From contig JBAMJR010000099.1 in assembly GCA_038501785.1 (NCBI GenBank), positions 1,067,501-1,131,500 of the forward strand: DNA of 64,000 nt. The letters are read 5' to 3'. The DNA is from Myoxocephalus aenaeus (lineage: Eukaryota; Chordata; Actinopteri; Perciformes; Cottidae). The first letter of the stretch is position 1. Every line of letters starts with the position of its first letter. The notes under the pieces are model-generated. The model did no database searches and was not told where the DNA came from. It worked only from the letters and a program-made list of their open reading frames with translations. Made by a program: the position numbers and the translations under genes. This document shows, in pieces, positions 44,290-57,093 of the stretch.

Positions 44290-44766
44290 GTTGATAGGGA
44301 TCGGAATTGCGAAGACAAGTACTGATTGACAGACTACGCGTATGCATCATTTGCAGTGGATGACTGCATGTTCGTGATTGGAGAAGGGTATTACCCATAG
44401 AGTCCAGTAGAAGTCTCTTATGCATATAGAACTAGGGTTAGAATACCGTAACTGTTGTTACTGTAAACCGGGTGCCTGCTAAATCCATTAACAAATCCTC
44501 TAAATGTCCATGGCTATCTAGCTTTCCCTTTCATGAAGGGTATATAGGCGATACTGCTGAGGACATTTGGTGTGTATGGAATGGTGAACTTGGATCCAGG
44601 CCCTAATTTCCTATCTTTATTCTTCATACTGTCATCTATGGTTGCAAAATGTCTGTATAAAGAATTTTCAAAAGTAAGTATGAACTATAAACAATATATT
44701 TTTGTTTCAAATGGAGTGAAGCAATTTCTTAGTGAAAAAAAAATACTTATAGAAATTATGATTGAA

Positions 44767-44770
<4 letters not shown>
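44290..44770. other. Gene-free stretch after the BEL locus
   Basis: Positions 44291-44308 repeat a short LTR-derived word (TTGATAGGGATCGGAATT), so the rearranged locus may extend slightly past 44289. The remainder shows no gene. Confidence 0.4.

Positions 44771-44831
<61 letters not shown>
44771..44831. repeat. (TA)n microsatellite
   Basis: Uninterrupted TA tract of about 30 units. The poly(YI) frames on both strands are artefacts. Confidence 0.97.
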
Positions 44832-44832
<1 letters not shown>

Positions 44833-47800
44833 GGAAATATACAGTTTGAAGTGGAAATAATTCCTGTGATGCAACTCCTGAAGGATCAGATGTGAATTGC
44901 TCTCCAAAGGTGTGATGTTACATACATTAAGATTTTCGTAAAGGGAAATGAAAACATAATGTGAGATGTTGTCTTTCGGGCAATGCTTGACGACCAATTA
45001 ACCATTTCATAAGCCGTTTTCATTCTCAGCAAGGAAATTGATCAAATCAATCAAAGGCTAGTCAACATAATTCAGATCTAATTATGAAAGGACTAGCTTG
45101 TGCCTGATAGTCTGCAGACAGAATGATTAATAACATACATGGTGTACTTTTAAGTGGTGTTTACTTGACAAAGCTACAATAAACTCAATTGACATCCTTT
45201 TTTTCTCAGCAAGAAGGATTTGTTGGGGTAGTTTATAATTGAGTCTAGCGGTGCATGAACTTTCTACAGCTGCAATCTGTCTAAGCACAGCTATTTCTTC
45301 CTCTGCAGGCTCTGGCTTTCTTTTGTTGACTCTGCCTCATGTCGCAACAGTTCCAAAATGTGAGAGATCTTGATGAAAGCAGAATGTAATTATTAGTGTG
45401 GTAGTTCTAGGATGGTGGCAGGATCTTTACACGGTTCAGCGAACAACACGCTCTCTGTTCAAATGAAGAACATTCGGCTCCTTTCAAGGGCAATTATTTC
45501 AACCCTCAGTCAACTCCCCTCCTCCCCTGAATGTCGATGAAATGAAATTGGACTGTTGTGTAGAACAATCTCATAATATATTGGGAGCTAGTATTATAGA
45601 TTTCCCCTACCCTGCATCAACATTGCATTATTGATTAATTGTCATTATATAGAGCAGAATAGATACAACGGACATGTGTTACATGTAGTCTCTCTTCACA
45701 ATGTTCCTCACCTCTTTATGTGTCTGTGAACTGTCAAGAAAAAGTTTTCAGAATTATCTTCAGGGAGTGGAGGAACAAACCAGCAATATACTGCAGGAAG
45801 CATACTGTATATCTGTTTACTGTGGTTAAGATCAGCTCTACAAATCTTCTTAATCCCTGCGCAGCATTAGATCAAGGGTAAGTGGCACTTTTTAACCCAC
45901 CAAACTCACCATCACCACGTAACTGTATGCTGAATGATGTGATCATTAATGAGCAGAAGCATAGGCAGTGGAAGCGCTTAACTGTCAGAGAGTGAGAGGA
46001 CACATGGGAATTGGACAATGACAATGAGTGGCCAGCAACAGACAGTAAAAATGGAGGGAAAAGGCCCTTCTTTAAATCTTTAAAAAGGTTTGGGGAGCTG
46101 GGTTGAGAAAAGGTAAAGTCATGGAAGGAACTTGAATTTCAGTAAACAGGGCTCATGGAAGTGTCAAGCATTTTCCCCCTTGATGAATGGAGTGGTTGTG
46201 CAATGATATGCTAAAAGAGTTTGAAAAAAAGACTTTAACCTCTTTAAGCCCAGAGCCCCCCGGCGCCCATTATCGGACAGGAAAGAGAAAAATAAGTCAA
46301 GTGACGTTTCGTAAAGTATCTCCGGAACCACAACGTTGATTAACTTCATTTAAATTGCTGAAATACAGTAAAGCCTTGTGGGAAGAGTTATTGATTAACA
46401 GAAAAATTAAACTTACCGTTAAGTTTATGTAATTACATAAACCCCGTAACATCGCCGTCATTTTCGGCGGCGGCCGTAACGTTTTACAAAAGCGTTCATA
46501 AAACAATTTCAATAAACGACACCTCTTTGTAACCCTACGAGCTTGTAGGAGTCTAAAAATGCAAAAATATCCATTCATCTCTGTATATTAGTCCCTGAAA
46601 AATCTGTGTGCACCCAGACTGTTTTTATTTCCTACTTCCTTGTTGCGTTTTCGACTCTGGAGGCTTCTGTGAAGGTGGGAGGTTTCTTCGACTGCGCCAC
46701 ACGTCTTCGTCAGAGCTTCGTGGACATTTTATTACCCAGCATGCCACAAACATATGGTGAGAAGGCATAAAGCTTATACCTTTTAAATGTTTTAACCGAA
46801 CAACACAACATGGACTAAAACTCCATGGTAACTCCCCAATGCTTCGTTTTATTGTGATTTTTATTGTTTTATTGTGATTTTTATTGTTTTATTGTGATTT
46901 TTATTTATTGTGAGATTCCGATTCTTTAGGTCATTATCTTTACAAAGAGGGTTTTACAACTCTGCAGGTTGTTGTTTAGGCCTTGAACCATGGAGTTGGA
47001 ACAACTCGGGGACGGCTCGACAAGTCATTTTTGGGGAATCTTGATAAAATTATGCTCAGATCATGCTGGATGTTCATAGTTATGATAAAAATGAGTTATA
47101 AAAGTGAGTTATTTGGAAATATAATTTTTTCCCACAACTAAATTCTGAAAAAAATGATATCAAATAACACAACTATTAGAACTAATAGGGGGTTCATACG
47201 ACTACTTGAAGAATGGGTACAGGAAACCCCAGGGTGCCTGATCCCCCACGTATGGGGTCGCTGGGGGGTAAAAGTTAAGGTACATATTTCTCCAACTCAG
47301 AGGATTTCTGAGATTGTGGTGGATGATGATGCCAGACACATGTAAACACATGTAAACACAAAACAATGACAGTGGCAACAAATTATTTACGATTAGGTGC
47401 AACGTCTACACAAGTTCTGTTGAGCAGCTTTCCTGCTTTATGTTTTCCTACGGTGCAGATGCTTTACATGCTTGCTCTCTGCTTTGCATTGCTTTTCTAA
47501 TATATTCATGTGTTTCTTCCAAACTGAGAGATGTTCTTGGATACTCATTCAAACTTTCAACATTCCTATTTAACTAAAGTACTATCATATTAGTGTTATT
47601 GATACCTGGAGGCCGTAGGGTTAGCAGACAGCTGAAACTAACGAGCAGCAAGATACCACCCTAATTTACAGATAACTATAACACACTTCTAAAGAGAGTT
47701 ATAGTACTTGAAATCTTCATAGATCCACCAGCTAGAAATGAATGTATAAGTTCATGGACACTGGGAACCACCATGAACCTCTATGAGTAGCCTGTAGGAC

Positions 47801-47890
47801 AATGAGCATCAACAAAATGCTAACTAGCCCAAGGTTACCTAAGGTTGCCAAGACACAGAAGTGCTTTCCTGCGACAAAAGAACTGTCAGA
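44832..47890. other. Gene-free stretch
   Basis: No gene. A TTAA-starting, C-rich sequence (TTAACCTCTTTAAGCCC at about 46237) resembles piggyBac-type MITE ends, but no convincing matching right end was found. A 20-bp unit containing TTTTATTGTG is repeated three times at 46846-46905. Confidence 0.4.
46846..46905 (+). repeat. Tandem repeat, three 20-bp units
   Basis: Units starting GTTTTATTGTG occur at 46846, 46866 and 46886 without mismatches, followed by a degenerate partial unit. Confidence 0.9.
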
Positions 47891-48500
47891 AAAGGTCCAT
47901 CCATCCATTATCTTCCGCTTATCCAGAGCTGGGTTGTGGGGGCAGCAAGCTTAGCAAGGCATTCAAAACAATCCTCTACCCAGCAACATTTTCCAGCTCT
48001 TCTTGGGGAATCGCAATGTGTTCCCAGGCCAGACTTTGTGGTGTCTTACCAGCTAGAATTGCAAAGAAAAACTATATTGGGAGACATCATGATCAGTTGC
48101 CCTGAACCACCTTAGCTAACCCCTTTCGTCGTAAAAGGAGCAGTGGCTCTACTCTAAGCTGTCCCCGAATGTCTGAGCTCCTCACATTATTGCTAAGGCT
48201 GAGCCCAGCAACTCTACAAGGGAAACTCATTCCTCGGTCGTTTGTATTGGCAATCTCTTTCTTTCGGTCCTTACCCAAAGCCTATGACCGACCATAGGTG
48301 AGGACCGGAACGTAGATGTACTAGTAAATGAAGAGCTTTGCCTTCTGACTCGGCTCCCTCTTCACCACAACGGTCCGGTATAATACTTGCATTACAACTG
48401 AAGCCACACCGGACTGCCTGTCCATCTCTTGCTCCATTTTACCCTCAATTGTGAACAAGACCCCAAGATACTTAGACTCTTTTGCTTGGGGCATTTACTT
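47891..48500 (-). mobile_element. Rex3/RTE-like LINE 3' fragment
   Basis: On plus it begins with CATCCATCC units (47899), so on minus it ends in (GGAT)n, like the GATG-type tails described for Rex3. The minus strand encodes the C-terminal part of a LINE ORF2 with shifts and stops. The clearest piece is at 48093-48278 (MSFPCRVAGLSLSNNVRSSD, then RVEPLLLLRRKGLAKV). The words CCATTATCTTCCGCTTATCC and GAACAAGACCCCAAGATACT are typical of this abundant fish LINE. The 5' part is missing. Confidence 0.75.
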
Positions 48501-48930
48501 ACTCCCAATACACTATTAGTAGAATACTTAGAATAGCTCTTTAGAATTGCAAGAATAACTAATTTCACTGGGGACTGAGACAGACAAAAAAGACAGAGCC
48601 CAGATAATTCCTTCTATGTACCAATATCCAGACGGATTGTCTAATCAACCCTTGTATATGTAGCAGGACACAGCATGATCACAGTCACTTTAATAGGGAA
48701 CAATGTAAATTAACCGCCCAAACAACAGAGCATAAAACAGTTGTCTACACCTTCTGCAGCACCCACATCTCTGAATAATGACCCAACTTACAATTTTTTC
48801 TCACACAAGATTTTGAAAACTTGCTCATGCTTTCATCTTTCAATGGGAATAATAATTGCAATGGTCTCGTGTCTATTCAGAAACACCACTTGGCAAATAC
48901 TTTAGTGGACTCTGGTTAGACTGTAAAGTT
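48501..48930. other. Gene-free stretch
   Basis: AT-rich DNA between two LINE fragments. No gene seen. Confidence 0.4.
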
Positions 48931-48949
48931 TATGAGTATGTGCAGACAT

Positions 48950-49269
48950 CAGTGCTGAAAGGCAGGGTACAGAAAGCCAGTGCCTTGTACTTCGCCATTG
49001 TCTGCTGGGGGAGCAGCATTGGAGCCGGTGACACCAACAGACTTAACAAGCTAGTTAAGAAGGCCGGCTCCATCATCGGCTGCAAGCAGGTGGTGGAGAG
49101 GAGGACACTGAAGAAATTATTGTCCATTTTGGACAACCCGGACCACCCTCTCCACCACCTACTGCAGGCACAGCGGAGCACTTACTCCAGGAGATTCATC
49201 ACGCTCCACTGCAACAAGGATCGCTACAGGAGAACATTCCTGCCTATGGCATTAAGACTTTATAATAAG
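48950..49269 (+). pseudogene. LINE reverse transcriptase ORF2, C-terminal remnant
   Basis: About 105 codons of the region after the polymerase domain of a non-LTR retrotransposon, ending at the MITE insertion. The catalytic polymerase domain and the endonuclease are missing, so no activity is possible. The open frame continues a few codons into the MITE and stops at 49308. Confidence 0.75.
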
Positions 49270-50498
49270 CAGTGTTGTATAAAGTACCCAAAAGCCGTAC
49301 TTGAGTAAAAGTAAAGATACCTTACTGGAAAATTACTCCAGTAAAAGTAAAAGTCACCTATTAAAATACTACTTGAGTAAAAGTCTTAAAGTATCTGATG
49401 TTTTCTGTACTTAAGTATCAAAAGTATTTTTCTGATATAAAATGTACTTAAGTATTGAAAGTAAAAGTACAAGTACATGCTTTTAATAAAAAAGCAATGG
49501 GTCAGAGTTTTGAGAATTATGAAGTTTATTCTTTTAAGTGCTGTGGCCACCGTGACCAAGGACCAGGAGTTGTGTTGATAAAATAACTGGGTTGGCTGTG
49601 ATCCATCCACATATATTATGTACAACATAATATATTGTACCTAAGTATACTTTTGCATCTACTATGAACTTATCATCATAATTCTCCAAAAAGCAATATG
49701 ACACTATGAAGGAGTTGTAACAGTGTGGTTAAGTATGCTCATTCCGCCCGGAACAGAAAGAATGAATGAAAAATGTAAGTTAAATTAAAAAAATCAAGTC
49801 CGGAAAAATGTTTTATTGTGAAAAATGACCAGATACATCCGTCTGTGGTAACCTCAGACGGAACCTCTGGACACATGTCAATATGTTACGTTACCCTGAA
49901 AATGAAACTTAAGTCTGTTTCAACTCTGCCGGTGTTCTGGATTAAAACCAAGGCAGAGTATCCTGAGATCGCCAAAAAAGCATGAAAACCTGCTTTCATT
50001 TCAACACTCTGTCTTTGTGCAGCGGGTTATAAGTTAAGCAGTAGACTGGACTAAAGGTTTAGTTAGGAGTAGACTGGACATAACGAACACACGTCAGGTG
50101 TCGTTGTCTCCTGTCTCTCCGAGGTCGGACCCGGTCCGTGACAATATTGTCTTCACGTAACCGGTCCGTGGCGCAATAATGGTTTGGGAGCGCTGGACTA
50201 GAGGATGTAGAGGGAAATGCAGAGTATTGTGATTCGCAAAACCTGCTTCGTGGAGTCTGTGTTCCACCACAGTCCCGGATGTGTTTTTTTTTTCTAAAGA
50301 TAGATTTGATTTTGTAGCGAGTAACGAAGGTTTCAGGGGAAATGTATCGGAGTAAAAGTATCAGTTTTCTTTGCAAAATGTAGTGAAGTAAAAGTAAAAG
50401 TAAACCGAAATATGAATAGTAAAGTAGAGTACATATATCACCAAAAACTACTTAAGTACAGTAACGAAGTATTTCTACTTCGTTACTATACACCACTG
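49270..50498. mobile_element. hAT MITE with perfect 8-bp TSD
   Basis: The left end CAGTGTTGTATAAAGTA and the right end (complement CAGTGGTGTATAGTAACG) are similar inverted ends. ATAATAAG flanks both sides (49262-49269 and 50499-50506). Both subterminal regions contain repeated AGTAAAAGTA and TACTTAAGTA words, which make inverted subterminal pairs. No transposase is encoded. Confidence 0.93.
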
Positions 50499-50786
50499 AT
50501 AATAAGTCACCGCTTGCCAGATCCTCTGACTGATTAATCATTGTACAAGTTTACGTTTATGTTTATCTACACTTCACACTTCATATACTTACATACATAA
50601 TTTGCATTTTTGCACTCACCTATTGTTTGTTATTGTTTGTTTTATTTACACCTCACACACTTAATATACACTTAATTAATATATTAATAAAGTATATATT
50701 TATTCATTCATTCATACATGGTCAACCTAGTTTTGCAATTAGTCCATGCTAACAACAACTAATCCATCCTCTTCTAATCCATGTCT

Positions 50787-51850
50787 GGGCCCTATTCCTC
50801 GTACCTGGCTTACTGAGTTAGCCGGATCATTTTCAGGATAAGATGACGCAGATCAGGCTTTTCGGTTCCACAAAGCAAGTTTGTAAAAATCACCATAGCA
50901 ACACATCCAAATCCCTTAACCTACTCCAGCGCAGGCTAACTGAAATTCACTGGATAAGCTGGCCACTCCCACCGGACAAAAAAGGCAGCTCCCTTCCTCA
51001 TTGATGAAGGAGCAATATTAGTTATATTAGTTTTATAGGGAGAGAGTTCTTCCAGATCGCCAATATTCGTTCTCACATCATCATGACTTCCTGTACGAGC
51101 GCTATCGATTCTGCCGAGACCTCCTCGAGTCGTACATTGAACACCACACAGCGCAGCCGAACATCGATCGTCTCACATACTGTATGCAGACTGGATCACA
51201 GAGTGTCTCACAGACTTGATCATAGCCTTGAGCTTTTTTGCAAGTGGCACATGTTTGCACAGTGTCTGCGATGTGGAGAACATTGGGAAAGCCCCTGCAT
51301 GGCGTGCTGTTCATAGCGTTTATTTAGCGCTTAAGAAACTTGTGGATGTGTTAAAGCACTCGTAATTATATGACAATGTTATCAGGACACCATACATATC
51401 ATTATTGTAGAAAATGGTGAATAAGGTGGACTCATGATAAGAATACAGAGAATCACACACAATTTCTTTTCACTGCGTCAATTGATTGAATTTCTGATTA
51501 TGAATAATACATACATACTAATCCGCCCATACACATATTCAAACTCCTAGTTATATGGTAATCTACACATACAGGTATATACATATATATAGTACATGAT
51601 ATATACGCGCAGTACATATATCCATACACTATATATATAGTATATATTAATTTGTATACTACTGCCAGCAGGTACATTTAAATAAATATAAATCTGATTG
51701 ATTTGGGTGATGAGGCACTTCAAATTAGCCGGTACATTTTCCCAACACTGACACATTTAACTTGTCTGATATTTTGCGATGCTTATGTCTCGCAGCGGGG
51801 ACAGTGTTATGCTGCGTTCACAGCCAACACGTTGCGAATATTCGCAAATA
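50787..51850 (+). mobile_element. Non-autonomous DNA element, copy 1 (right end missing)
   Basis: Aligns by eye with 57094 onward from GGGCCCT and CTCGTACCTGGCTTACTGAG through TTGCGAATATTCGC near 51845, with small insertions and deletions (for example extra sequence at about 51180-51290). The right part and right terminal repeat present in copy 2 are lost or replaced. No transposase is seen. Confidence 0.75.
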
Positions 51851-54800
51851 GGCTATTCCTGTCATTGGAACTGGAAGCTTTTTTATTTATTTAGTGGGGA
51901 TATCAGGTAGATTAAAGGTGATTTTAGCAAGACCAACTGACCTGTCCCAATTGTTCTTGACAGCTCTTTCTCTCTCCATAAGAACTGTTAGAGCCAATTC
52001 AAAGGCATGTGGGTGTTGGGGTTCTTTCCACCTGCATTCACACCAGGTTATTCCTGTTAGAAAATAAATATGTGTTCTTTAAATCCAGTTTAGATTTGTT
52101 ACCTGTTGGGCAAAACATAATTGTAATCAGTCCTTACTTGGATAATTGTCACAATGGCAGCAGGGAAAGCAGGGCAGCCAAAGCTGCCTTTCTCCCTGTA
52201 GCTTGCTCCAGCTCCTCCTCAAGAGGAGCTTTTCCAGGTCCGCTGAAATATGTATTCTTCCTAGTGTATCCTGTGACTGCCCCTGCTCTGAATCAGTTCC
52301 ACTCTTCCAAAAAATGGTGTTTCAAGAGAAATTTTGGACTGCAAGAGGTATTTTTATGGTGAAGTACACGCCATCACAATATTGTCTCTTTGGCACAGAT
52401 TCACAACTTCTAAATTTGGGCTTTTGGTATATTTCCCATTCAACTGGGTGGAGAAGAAAAAAACAGACCCATTATAGGAATGTAAACTGTAACATGGTCG
52501 CATTGCTCAACTGCGAGTAATTATTATAAAAATAATCTGGGCCATTTGAAGAAATAAAACCACGGCAGATAAAAGCTATATTTTAATACAGCCCCCTTCC
52601 CCCCTAATTACACCCAGGGCTGAGAAATATATATTCCACTATAGTATTTCATTATGAAACTTTAAGTGAATTACACAGTCTGCATCTTCTTTTAAATTTG
52701 TTGTGCAGGTAGCTCACAGCAACGGACTGAAAGCAATTGTATTCATAGTTCATATTAGTCCCCAAGGCCTGTTTGTCTGGAACACCTCAATAACATTGTA
52801 ACAGTAATGGATTATTTGTTAGCATCACTGGTGAGATGCAGGATGACAGGAAAATGAGCATAATATGGAGCTTAAAATGTTACACTTTTATTGCTGATGC
52901 AATTGTGATGACCCAACAACTTCAATTGTTTAACATTTTTCAAAACAACTATCATTTGAATAGAGGCGCACCTGCCCAGTACCAGTTGGGGACATTTTAC
53001 TCCATTGCATTTGGGTGACAGAAGCAAAGGATACAAAATAATTGTAGAAACATCACACTTTTACACAATAATGATAGTTGTAGTTATTATTTACAGATCA
53101 CATCTGGATTATAGATGGCAGTTTTATTTAATGTTAAATACATTTTGAGTTGATGTAACAGTATTCACTGATGCACTTCTTACCGACAGACAAGGCAGCA
53201 CATCAATGGCATGCAAGTCCTACAATTTCATGTATGACCTTTCACCGTGCAATGATCATGCTGACTGCGCCGCCCTATCACATTCAAGCGACCCATGTGA
53301 CTCCGCTAAAAATAAAAAAATTGTTTTCTGATCAGCCACTTCAATGTTTGATTAAGTTTAAGTTAAACCCAATCTACAGGGATAAATTATGGTCACATTT
53401 AAACCTTCATGAATAGATTTTAATTCACTGTGGGTTTGTCACTACAAGCGACATATTTTGCATTGATTGCTACTATCACAATCTCATTTCAGACCACTAG
53501 TGCAGGCCATGTAAACATCCAGTGCATGCATGTTTTTCCCCATTGAGAACACCTTACTCTAAGTTCACTTCATCCGTATGCATTTTATAATAGCATAGAT
53601 AAATGTTCTATGTATCTGCTTTGTGTCATACACAACCCATACTGCTACTGTTAATAAACTCCAGCAAAAATTCTAAGAACCTATACAAAGCTCCCTCATC
53701 TGATCCGTCGCTCGAAATAGCCAAGCTCCAAAGGCAGGGATGCCGGCAGAACTTGCTTGTTTTGTTCAATGACATTCACCAAACAAAAGCTGAAAAAGAA
53801 GCCTGTCTTCTTTAAGGGGGGAAACAAAAAATGAGGATATCTTCCAAGAGGTGCCAGAGGGATCTGTCTCTCTTTCCTTTCCATCTCCCTGCTGTGACTG
53901 TGAGGGGGTTTTCTGAGGAAAACAACGGTGCTGTCAACAGCGAGTGCAGTGAGCGCTACAGGCCAAATGGAGGAGGAAGCATCACTTAATGTAAGGGAAT
54001 GGATTAGAGAGGCTGATTATGCCTCGGAGGTGAGAGCAGAACAAAGCGAAAGAAAGGAAAAGCTGGAGCAACGAGTTTGTAGGTGCATGCATTTCTAGTA
54101 GGCCCACGTGCTGCATGTATGCATGTATGTGTTTGTTTGTAAGTTGGTGTGTGTGCCTGTGTCTAGGCATATGAATGGTTTAAGTACATTGTGTGATACA
54201 CATTCATAGATTATGTACTGTATATGTGACTAAACCTGCTTGTGTATCAAATGCTGTGGATGATTGCAAATGCAATTTACTGTATCACTTCACATTACTA
54301 CATATATTTCATAAAGCACCAAATGCAACCCGATTACATTCCATGGTGTAAATAATGAACATCACAATATCAATACCAATCAATGTTCTGACTGAACATG
54401 ATAGGGTTGACACATATTGCATTGATTACAAAGCTGCACAATTGGATCAAATTACTTTGTACCGGTGTACCTAATAAACTGGTAACTCAGTTTTTCTCTG
54501 TACACTTCACATAAACCAAAAGACTACGGTGAAAACAAGCCTCTACTGTATCTCATGCTGTACTGTTATGTGATGGTGCTTCTCAAAACTACAGCAAGAT
54601 CATGTTACCCTTTAGCCCTGTGTTTCACATTGTGCTGCTGCTGTCTCTGCCTTTACTGAAAAAGATAAATGAGTAAGAAGTGGCTTTCCTACTGACCTTT
54701 CACTTCTCTCACCAACTGCCATTGTGAAAAACTCTGAAAGGTTTAGCTCCGTTTGTGCTGGTCGTACTGGAAGAATATTGTCATAAATCAAAAACAGCAT

Positions 54801-55610
54801 AATTCCTGCCAAATCCGACCTTGTGGCCCTCAATGAAAATGCTGTGTAGCAACCGGGAAAGAGTACCAGTCTACTGAGTGTTGTTTTTGTTTATCTACAG
54901 TTTCAGTAAATCATCACCATATTGATTCAATATAAAATATTGTGATGACCTAATGTTATTGTTGTAGGTAGCACACAGATAGAAAGCTAAAGTCAAAGGG
55001 GATTGGTTTATGCCAAACAAAGATATAGATTTATTTAGTTGTGTTGTAGTAGCCTATACCCACACAACATAAATATGAATGTACACTTCTATGCAGACAA
55101 AAATACCTAATGTATGAGTACTGTTTTTCAACAGTGACTTTGGAAATGTTTGCTGCATACTCAACATATACAGTAGCAATCCATTTACTGCAAATAATAC
55201 TTGCCAATAATGAATTACCAGCAAATGCCTTGCTGACACTGACATGCCTAAATAGTCCCTGAAGGGGAAATGTCATCATGATGTGCACTCTAAATTTGTA
55301 ACCCAAAAACACAATTTAAGATGTATCATTACATGTTTCATTAAAACATATTGTCTCTCAAAGATGAGAAGAGTGCTCCAAGGATTCCTATGCAGCGAGA
55401 AAAGTAGTGATTTGGAAAAAGATTTATTGGGAACGTCTACATTTTAAAAAGTACATGTTTAATAATTGTAGACTTACTAGTTAATTAGTTTTAGGAATAT
55501 ATTGTTGTTTGGGTTAACATAACTGAAGTACGCAAGTTACGTGAAAACAAAATATCAACATTGACTACTTCTCGTATCACATGGGAAACAAACTGCAGTC
55601 TCCTGACTGT
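51851..55610. other. Gene-free stretch
   Basis: No gene, tRNA or element end recognised. Domain-less short frames occur on both strands. Composition is AT-rich and otherwise ordinary. Confidence 0.4.
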
Positions 55611-55619
55611 TTGTTAGAC

Positions 55620-56700
55620 CCATCCACCTCCCCTACCAGTGGCCCAGTGCGTGATTTAACGTCTTTGTCTTCATTCAAGAACTTTGTTGTAGCTTTTGCT
55701 ACGAATGCTGGATGAGACCAGCCTGGCTTACTGACAGGCGTCTTCTCCCTCATGGCGCATTACAGTCATTTGTAAATCAGACTGACTCACTTGATAGATT
55801 GCACAACTGATTATTGCACAAAACCCTATTTTTTACCAAGATTGTTGTAAAACTTGGTCTGATTAGGAGTGACGGCATTCATCTCACGTTTGATGAAGCA
55901 GATTTAATTTCTGCAAATCTGATCCATTTTATTTGCGGACTTAATCTATGACAACCCAGAATTCAGACCAGGAAGCAGAGTTGTAGTCTTACACCCTTCT
56001 CTGCACTTTCATTAGAGCAGTTACCCAGCCAAAACTCTATAGAGACTGTCTCTGCCTCACGGCCACTTCAATTAATTAAACGTAACCAGAGGAGTTATAC
56101 AAAATAACCTCATAAAAGTTAACACCACTAACAAAATAGGAGAATTAAATGTGGACTCTTCCATATCAGATCTCTGTCATCTAAAGCTGTATTAGTAAAT
56201 GATTTAATATCAGACAATCACATTAATTTATTTTGTCTTACTGAGACCTGGCTGTGTCATGAAGAATATGTCAGCCTAAAATAATCAACTCCTCCAAGTC
56301 ATATTAATACACACCGGTGCCTCACATTCCTCGAGGCACCGGCCGAGGAGGTAGAGTAGCAGCCATCTTTGACTCAAGCCTATTAATAAACTCAAAACCT
56401 AAATTAAACTACAACTCATTTGAAAGCCTTAATCTTAGTCTTTCACATCCAACCTGGAAAAACAATACAGCTGATTATATTTGTTAGTGTACCGGGCCAC
56501 AGGGCCGTATTCTGAATTTCTATCTGAGTTTTTATCAAGTTTAGTCCTTAAAACTGATAAAGTTATTGCACTGATGTGAGGGTCCCGGGGCAGAGGATGT
56601 CATATGTGTACAGATTGTAAAGCCCTCTGAGGCAAATATATAATTAGTGATTTGGGGCTATACAAAATAAATTGAATTGAAATGAAAGCAAGACAGAGGG
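55620..56700 (+). mobile_element. Internally deleted LINE: esterase ORF1 trace, endonuclease, 3' tail
   Basis: The segment at about 55868-55940 reads SDGIHLTFDEADLISANLIH. Its DGIH motif is typical of the SGNH/GDSL esterase module in ORF1 of CR1/L2-like LINEs. The segment at about 56150-56570 encodes an apurinic-type endonuclease start (INLFCLTETWL with the catalytic E codon at 56243), with stops and shifts. At about 56573 it jumps to a LINE 3' untranslated region with TGTAAAGCCCTCTGAGGC and an end TAAATTGAATTGAAATGA. Reverse transcriptase is completely missing. The left boundary is uncertain. Confidence 0.7.
56150..56570 (+). pseudogene. LINE endonuclease domain, degenerate
   Basis: Readable pieces: AVLVNDLISDNHINLFCLTE, TWLCHEEYVSL followed by a stop, and SLLINSKPKLNYNSFESL in another frame. 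These match the N-terminal half of the endonuclease of L2/CR1-like LINEs, which nicks target DNA for reverse transcription. The C-terminal catalytic residues are not present. Confidence 0.7.
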
Positions 56701-57093
56701 AGTTCAATCAGGATAGACAAGTTAGATAAAGAAAATATTACACATATTATTCTTATTTTTAACAAATATGTGATAAAGTCTTCACAGAGCCTTTGGCGCT
56801 TGGACTCTACAGGGAGATTTGTAATCGAGGGGCGTCTGCCCGGGCAGCAGCAAGATAAATCCACCCATAGAGTCTAGACACATGGTGGTGGTGGCTGATG
56901 TGGCTGATAGAATGATGAGTTGATGAAGCTGATGGATCTTGAAGATTGGGCGGAGAAGGCGAGGTGGAGCGGCGCGTAATAGCAACATGAACATACTGAA
57001 GGTAGAGAGACAATCACATTTAAAAAGAGACAGCAGTAAGATGACAGACTAATGATGTAATTGTTTAGTTGTGCTATTAGATCGAAGAGACCA
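56701..57093. other. Gene-free stretch
   Basis: No gene. Three overlapping minus frames at 56658-57013 have no domain. Confidence 0.4.

Larger units (their letters stand above)
48940..50735 (+). mobile_element. LINE (L2/CR1-like) 3' fragment, split by a hAT MITE
   Basis: The ORF2 C-terminus reads SALYFAIVCWGSSIGAGDTN, RLNKLVKKAGSIIG, LLSILDNPDHPLHHLL and RYRRTFLPMALRLYN. At LRLYN the sequence is interrupted at 49270 by a 1229-bp MITE and resumes at 50507 with the LINE 3' untranslated region. The tail is (ATTC)n at about 50700-50716. The 5' boundary is approximate, because the first part of the open frame from 48856 does not look like LINE protein. Confidence 0.75.

Noticed and set aside
46237..47280. 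piggyBac-type MITE starting at TTAACCTCTTTAAGCCC
   Set aside because: A possible right end near 47277 (TTAA) shares only weak similarity with the left end, so the element could not be delimited.
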